Assembly (NCBI GenBank): GCA_027485995.1
Contig: JAIXPW010000085.1
Span: 1 to 52,265, forward strand
DNA length: 52,265 bases
Direction of reading: 5' to 3'
DNA from: Verrucomicrobiaceae bacterium
GTDB lineage: Bacteria > Verrucomicrobiota > Verrucomicrobiia > Verrucomicrobiales > Akkermansiaceae
Part shown: in pieces, positions 48,706 through 52,265 of the stretch
How positions within the stretch are numbered: position 1 is the first letter of the stretch
Layout of the letters: each line of letters starts with the position of its first letter
The notes under the pieces: model-generated
What the model was told of the DNA's origin: nothing
What the model saw: only the letters and a program-made list of their open reading frames with translations
The model's database searches: none
Position numbers and translations under genes: made by a program

Positions 48706-48776
48706 CAGCCTCGCAAGGACTCGAACCTTGAAATACGGAATCAAAATCCGGTGTGTTACCATTACACTACGAGGCT
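48706..48776 (-). tRNA. tRNA-Gln(TTG)
   Basis: Minus strand AGCCTCGTAGTGTAATGG, anticodon arm CGGATTTTGATTCCG (TTG), T-arm AAGGTTCGAGTCCTT, acceptor CGAGGCT; no encoded CCA. It lies 27 bp upstream of tRNA-Gln(CTG), a tandem pair covering both Gln codons. Confidence 0.92.
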
Positions 48777-48936
48777 ATCAGCCGTGTCGGCGGGGCGGCA
48801 AGCTACCGACCCGAGAAGGGCTTGGCAACAGGGAAATTTCGCGAACCCCGAAGGAAAATCAAAGACCTGGAATCAAGAATGGCCTTGGTCCGGACTGCGC
48901 TTGCGGGCAATGTGACCAGCGCCTCCTGCTCCTCCC

Positions 48937-49818
48937 TTGAAACGCAAGCCCCCGTCCCCTGTCTCTGTCCGCTCCGGAAAGATCGAGTTCCTGCGCACCA
49001 ACTCCAGCGCCTGGGAAGCCCGCGACCTTTACCGCACGGTTCTGGCCCTGAGCTGGCCGCGCTTCGGGCTGGTGGCGCTGGGCGTCTATGTGGGGCTGAA
49101 CCTCCTGTTCGCCTCGCTCTACCTGCTCGGCGACGGCTGCATCGCGGAGATGCCGCCGGGGTCCTTTTCCAGCGCGTTTTTTTACAGCGTGCAGACGCTT
49201 TCGACCGTCGGATTCGGCCACCTGTATCCGGCCACATTCTATGGCGACATCGTGACGACAGCCGAGATCGTGATCGGCATGTTCTTCACGGCGGTCGTCA
49301 CCGGGCTGATCTTCGTGCGCTTTTCCCGACCGGTGGCGCGGGTGCTGTTCAGTGAAAAAATCGTGATCCGGAAATTCGACGGAAAGCCCTCGCTGCAATT
49401 GCGCGTGGCCAACCTCCAGCGTCAGCCAATGGTGGAGGCGGAGTTCCGGCTGATGCTGATCCGCAAGGAGCAGCTGCCGGAGGAGGGCGACGTGCGCCGT
49501 TTCTATGATCTGAAGCTCGAATACGACCGGCTCACCCTCTTCCCTTCCGCCCTTACAATCCGGCACCCGATCGATGAAAGCAGTCCGCTGTTTGGAGCGA
49601 CGCCCGAGATTCTGGAACAATGGGCCGCTCGCTTCTTCACCTCGATCGTCTGCATCGACACCGTCATTCCTGCCTCGGTGCAGAGCCAGCACGACTACAC
49701 CTGGCGGGACGTCCACTTCGACCACCGCTTCGTGGAAATCTACACGGAGCGGGCTGACGGTCGCATGGAGGTGGACTACGGCCGGGTCCACGAGATCGAG
49801 CCGGATCCGTTCCGTTAG
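48937..49818 (+). CDS. KirBac-type inward-rectifier potassium channel
   Basis: 293 aa, probably from a TTG at 48937 (an in-frame stop lies at 48913 and no ATG or GTG precedes the slide helix). The pattern is that of KirBac (PF01007): slide helix WEARDLYRTVLALSWPRF, outer helix, pore helix and filter TLSTVGFGHLYPATFYGD (TVGFG, the usual TIGYG variant), inner helix ending in RFSRPVARVLFSEKIVI, and a cytoplasmic immunoglobulin-like domain (KPSLQLRVANLQRQPMVEAEFRLMLIR and RADGRMEVDYGRVHEIEPDPF). It conducts K+. Convergent with the helicase gene; stops are 2 bp apart. Confidence 0.92.
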   Translation: MKRKPPSPVSVRSGKIEFLRTNSSAWEARDLYRTVLALSWPRFGLVALGVYVGLNLLFASLYLLGDGCIAEMPPGSFSSAFFYSVQTLSTVGFGHLYPATFYGDIVTTAEIVIGMFFTAVVTGLIFVRFSRPVARVLFSEKIVIRKFDGKPSLQLRVANLQRQPMVEAEFRLMLIRKEQLPEEGDVRRFYDLKLEYDRLTLFPSALTIRHPIDESSPLFGATPEILEQWAARFFTSIVCIDTVIPASVQSQHDYTWRDVHFDHRFVEIYTERADGRMEVDYGRVHEIEPDPFR

Positions 49819-49820
49819 AC

Positions 49821-51059
49821 TCAGGATTCGCCATCGCGCTTCGCGGCGGCGCGGAGTTTGTCCTTCTTGCTCATGCGCTTGCCCTTGATGCCGCCCGTGG
49901 GGCGGTCGGGGGGCTCCAGATCGACGGGCTCGAAGCCGGAGACCTGCTCGCGTGGGAGGTCGAGCTGATGACGCTTTTCGATCAGTCGGAAATGCGCGTG
50001 GGTGGCGGCACTGACGAAGCTGACCGCCACACCGAACTCCCCTGCGCGACCGGTGCGGCCGATGCGGTGGAGGTAGTCATCGGTCGAGCGCGGGAGATCG
50101 TAGTTCACGACGACGGGCAGCCCGGCGATGTCGAGGCCGCGTGCGGCGAGATCGGTGGCGACGAGAACCTGGAGGGTGCCGGCCTTGAAATTGGCGAGGG
50201 CCTGGGTCCGGGCACCCTGGCTGAGATCACCGTGCAAGGCAGCGGCATGCAGACCGGCGGCGCGGAGTTTGTCGGCGACGTGCTCGGTGGAATACTTCGT
50301 GGCGACGAAAACCAACACGCCGGTCCAGCGGTTTTCCTCGATCAAATGACGCAGGAGCTGGGTGCGGCGTGGGATGTCGACCTCAATGACGCGCTGGAGG
50401 ATGTCCGGTTTCGTTTCCGGCTCCGAGGCGATGTCGATGCGGGTCGGCTCGTGCAGCAGGTTCGTGGCGAGGGCCTGGACCTGGCGAGGGAAGGTCGCGG
50501 AGAACAGCAGGTTCTGGCGCTTTTTCGGCAGCAGGGTCAGGACGCGACGCAGCTCATTGGAAAAGCCCTGTTCGAAAAGACGATCGGCTTCATCAAGGAC
50601 GAGGGTCGAGAGTTCGGAAAGCGAGAGCGCGCGGTGATCCAACAGATCGAGCAGTCGGCCCGGAGTCGCGACGAGGATATCCGCGCCACCGCCGAGGGCG
50701 ATGAGCTGCGGGTTGATCGAGACGCCGCCGTAAACGATCAGCGTTTTCGGCGGAGCTGTTAGATAGCGTGCGTAGCGTCGGATCGACTCGCCGATCTGCG
50801 CGGCGAGCTCGCGGGTCGGCACGAGGATCAGCGTGCGGACGAAGCGGCCGCGCGGGCGCTCGGTTTCGACGAGTCGCTGGAGGATCGGCAGGATGAACGC
50901 GGCGGTCTTTCCGGAACCGGTCTGCGCGGAGGCCCAGACATCGCCGCCCCGAAGGATCGCCGGGATAGCCTCGACCTGGATCGGCGTCGGAGCCTCATAG
51001 CCCCGGGCCGCCACCGCGCGGACGAGCGGTTCTGTTAGACCGAGGGAGGTGAAGGGCAT
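49821..51059 (-). CDS. rhlE: DEAD-box RNA helicase, RhlE type
   Basis: 412 aa. The Q motif (FTSLGLTEPLVRAVAARGYEAPTPIQ), Walker A (ASAQTGSGKTAAF), the VLDEAD box, SAT (LFSATFP), and motif VI (HRIGRTGRAG) are in order; the C-terminal tail is basic (GKRMSKKDKLRAAAKRDGES). RhlE-type helicases help ribosome and RNA turnover. Two TCTAACAG octamers lie inside this gene. Confidence 0.93.
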   Translation of the reverse strand: MPFTSLGLTEPLVRAVAARGYEAPTPIQVEAIPAILRGGDVWASAQTGSGKTAAFILPILQRLVETERPRGRFVRTLILVPTRELAAQIGESIRRYARYLTAPPKTLIVYGGVSINPQLIALGGGADILVATPGRLLDLLDHRALSLSELSTLVLDEADRLFEQGFSNELRRVLTLLPKKRQNLLFSATFPRQVQALATNLLHEPTRIDIASEPETKPDILQRVIEVDIPRRTQLLRHLIEENRWTGVLVFVATKYSTEHVADKLRAAGLHAAALHGDLSQGARTQALANFKAGTLQVLVATDLAARGLDIAGLPVVVNYDLPRSTDDYLHRIGRTGRAGEFGVAVSFVSAATHAHFRLIEKRHQLDLPREQVSGFEPVDLEPPDRPTGGIKGKRMSKKDKLRAAAKRDGES

Positions 51060-51069
51060 GGGGGGAGTT

Positions 51070-51119
51070 GCGACATTCCTGTCGCGACAATTGCGGTTGG
51101 CTGGCGACAGGAATGTCGC
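51070..51119. repeat. Perfect 16-bp inverted repeat between trpB and the helicase gene
   Basis: GCGACATTCCTGTCGC (51070-51085) and its exact reverse complement GCGACAGGAATGTCGC (51104-51119) form a stem with an 18-nt loop. It fills most of the gap between trpB and rhlE. It has no T-run, so it is either a weak terminator or a dispersed repeat. Confidence 0.85.
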
Positions 51120-51125
51120 CGCTCC

Positions 51126-52265
51126 TTAGAGCAGATACTTCGCCGCCTGTTCGACGTCCTTGTCCCCGCGGCCGGAGAGGTTGGCGATGATGATGTCGGA
51201 CTTCGGAAGGCTGCCTGCGATTTTCGAGATGTAGGCCATGGCGTGGGCGCTTTCCAAGGCGGGCAGGATGCCCTCGGTGTGGGCGAGTTCCTTGAACGCG
51301 GCGAGGGCATCGTCGTCGGTGGCGTAGGTGTATTCGACGCGACCGATGTCCTGAAGATAGGCGTGCTCCGGTCCGACGGCGGCGTAGTCGAGTCCGGCGG
51401 AAACCGAGTGGGTGAGCTCGATCTGGCCGTCGTCATTGGCGAGCAGCCAGGTCTTGGTGCCCTGAAGGACGCCGAGCTTGCCTCCCTGGAAACGCGCGGC
51501 GTGCTTTTCCGGAAGGATGCCGAGACCACCGGCCTCGACGCCGACCATGCGGACGGATTCGTCGTTGAGGAAAGGATGGAAGAGGCCCATCGCGTTCGAT
51601 CCGCCGCCGACGCAGGCGACGAGCAAATCGGGCAAACGGCCTTCCTTTTCCAGCACCTGCTGGCGGGCCTCGACGCCGATCACGCGATGGAAATCGCGGA
51701 CCATCATCGGGAACGGATGCGAGCCGAGGGCGGATCCGAGAATGTAATGGGTGTGGTCGACCGTGGCGACCCAGTCGCGCATCGCTTCATTGACCGCTTC
51801 CTTGAGGGTGGCCTGTCCGGCGGTGACGGCGCGGACCTCGGCTCCCATCAGGCGCATGCGGGCCACGTTGAGCGCCTGGCGTTCCATGTCGACGGCTCCC
51901 ATGTACACCACGCACTCCATGCCGAAGCGGGCACAAACGGTTGCGGTGGCGACTCCGTGCTGGCCGGCTCCGGTTTCCGCGATGATGCGGGTTTTCCCGA
52001 GTCGCTTGGCGAGCAGGATCTGGCCGAGGGCGTTGTTGATCTTGTGGGCTCCGGTGTGGAGCAGGTCTTCGCGCTTCAGGTAAATTTTCGCGCCGCCGAG
52101 CTTTTCGGTCCAGCGTTCGGCGAAATAAAGCGGGGTCGGACGGCCGACGTAGTTGTGCAGCAGGTCGTCGAGCTGGGCCTGGAAGGCCGGGTCGCGTCGG
52201 GCCTCGTCAAAGGCGACCGTCAGCTCCTGGAGCGGAGCCATGAGGGTTTCCGGAACGAACATGCC
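51126..52265 (-). CDS. trpB: Tryptophan synthase beta subunit (N-terminus outside the window)
   Basis: 380 residues visible; the frame is open to the window end and the ATG at 52262 is likely internal, because TrpB normally continues upstream of [11 protein letters not shown] with a GRFGPFGG-type leader. PLP-binding Lys: [15 protein letters not shown]; phosphate loop GGGSNAMG; then [12 protein letters not shown] and the final [15 protein letters not shown]. It makes tryptophan from indole and serine. Confidence 0.95.
   Translation of the reverse strand, partial: GMFVPETLMAPLQELTVAFDEARRDPAFQAQLDDLLHNYVGRPTPLYFAERWTEKLGGAKIYLKREDLLHTGAHKINNALGQILLAKRLGKTRIIAETGAGQHGVATATVCARFGMECVVYMGAVDMERQALNVARMRLMGAEVRAVTAGQATLKEAVNEAMRDWVATVDHTHYILGSALGSHPFPMMVRDFHRVIGVEARQQVLEKEGRLPDLLVACVGGGSNAMGLFHPFLNDESVRMVGVEAGGLGILPEKHAARFQGGKLGVLQGTKTWLLANDDGQIELTHSVSAGLDYAAVGPEHAYLQDIGRVEYTYATDDDALAAFKELAHTEGILPALESAHAMAYISKIAGSLPKSDIIIANLSGRGDKDVEQAAKYLL

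Noticed and set aside
48653..48940. A short plus-strand frame covering the tRNA-Gln genes
   Set aside because: It overlaps two complete tRNA genes on the other strand and has no coding sense.

Overview
The window looks like a chromosome segment of a high-GC member of the Verrucomicrobiota, probably the Verrucomicrobiales (Luteolibacter/Haloferula-like). This is inferred from gene content: a PVC-type heme-binding CxxCH dehydrogenase, ThuA and NIPSNAP proteins, sulfatases, YHYH proteins, and many secreted proteins with long modular C-termini. No rRNA is present. Four tRNA genes are present: Thr(TGT), a CAT-anticodon tRNA, Gln(CTG) and Gln(TTG).

Layout. Positions 1-12.8 kb carry ordinary chromosomal genes: a cut NdpA-like nucleoid protein, NIPSNAP, CBM9, a PVC dehydrogenase, a methyltransferase, a decayed UPF0175/PIN toxin-antitoxin pair, EamA, ThuA, LysE, and a cytochrome/gluconate-dehydrogenase-type/GMC oxidoreductase group. 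Positions 12.88-21.2 kb are a chromosomal integron: an IntI tyrosine recombinase, a candidate attI, and about eleven cassettes (twelve genes, all on the minus strand) separated by attC-like sites. The integrase points the same way as the cassettes, the reverse of the classical layout. Its N-terminal extension is cut off by a 193-bp MITE-like insertion with a 5-bp target duplication. Positions 21.5-30.5 kb hold uvrC, a sulfatase plus glycosidase pair, tRNA-Thr, heme A synthase, an epimerase and a GbsR-like regulator with a perfect palindrome at its start.

Positions 30.6-48 kb are dominated by exported proteins. The most striking part is 35.6-47.9 kb. It contains an MbnP-MbnH-like fusion (copper-binding domain joined to a diheme peroxidase), two paralogous YHYH proteins, a YHYH-PEBP-EF-hand protein, an EF-hand Gly-rich protein, and a 1186-residue YHYH-EF-hand-YHYH-sulfatase fusion. 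Three promoter regions in this cluster share an 11-bp-spaced direct-repeat box (TTTTAC-N8-WACAAT), which suggests one regulon. I propose an extracellular metal-handling or matrix-modifying system, possibly linked to copper. The function is inference.

Positions 47.9-52.3 kb hold tRNAs with a frameshifted integrase remnant beside them, a KirBac-type potassium channel, a DEAD-box helicase and trpB (cut by the window end). Across the window the octamer TCTAACAG recurs at least nine times, almost always inside genes, where it usually forces the rare codon pair CTA-ACA.
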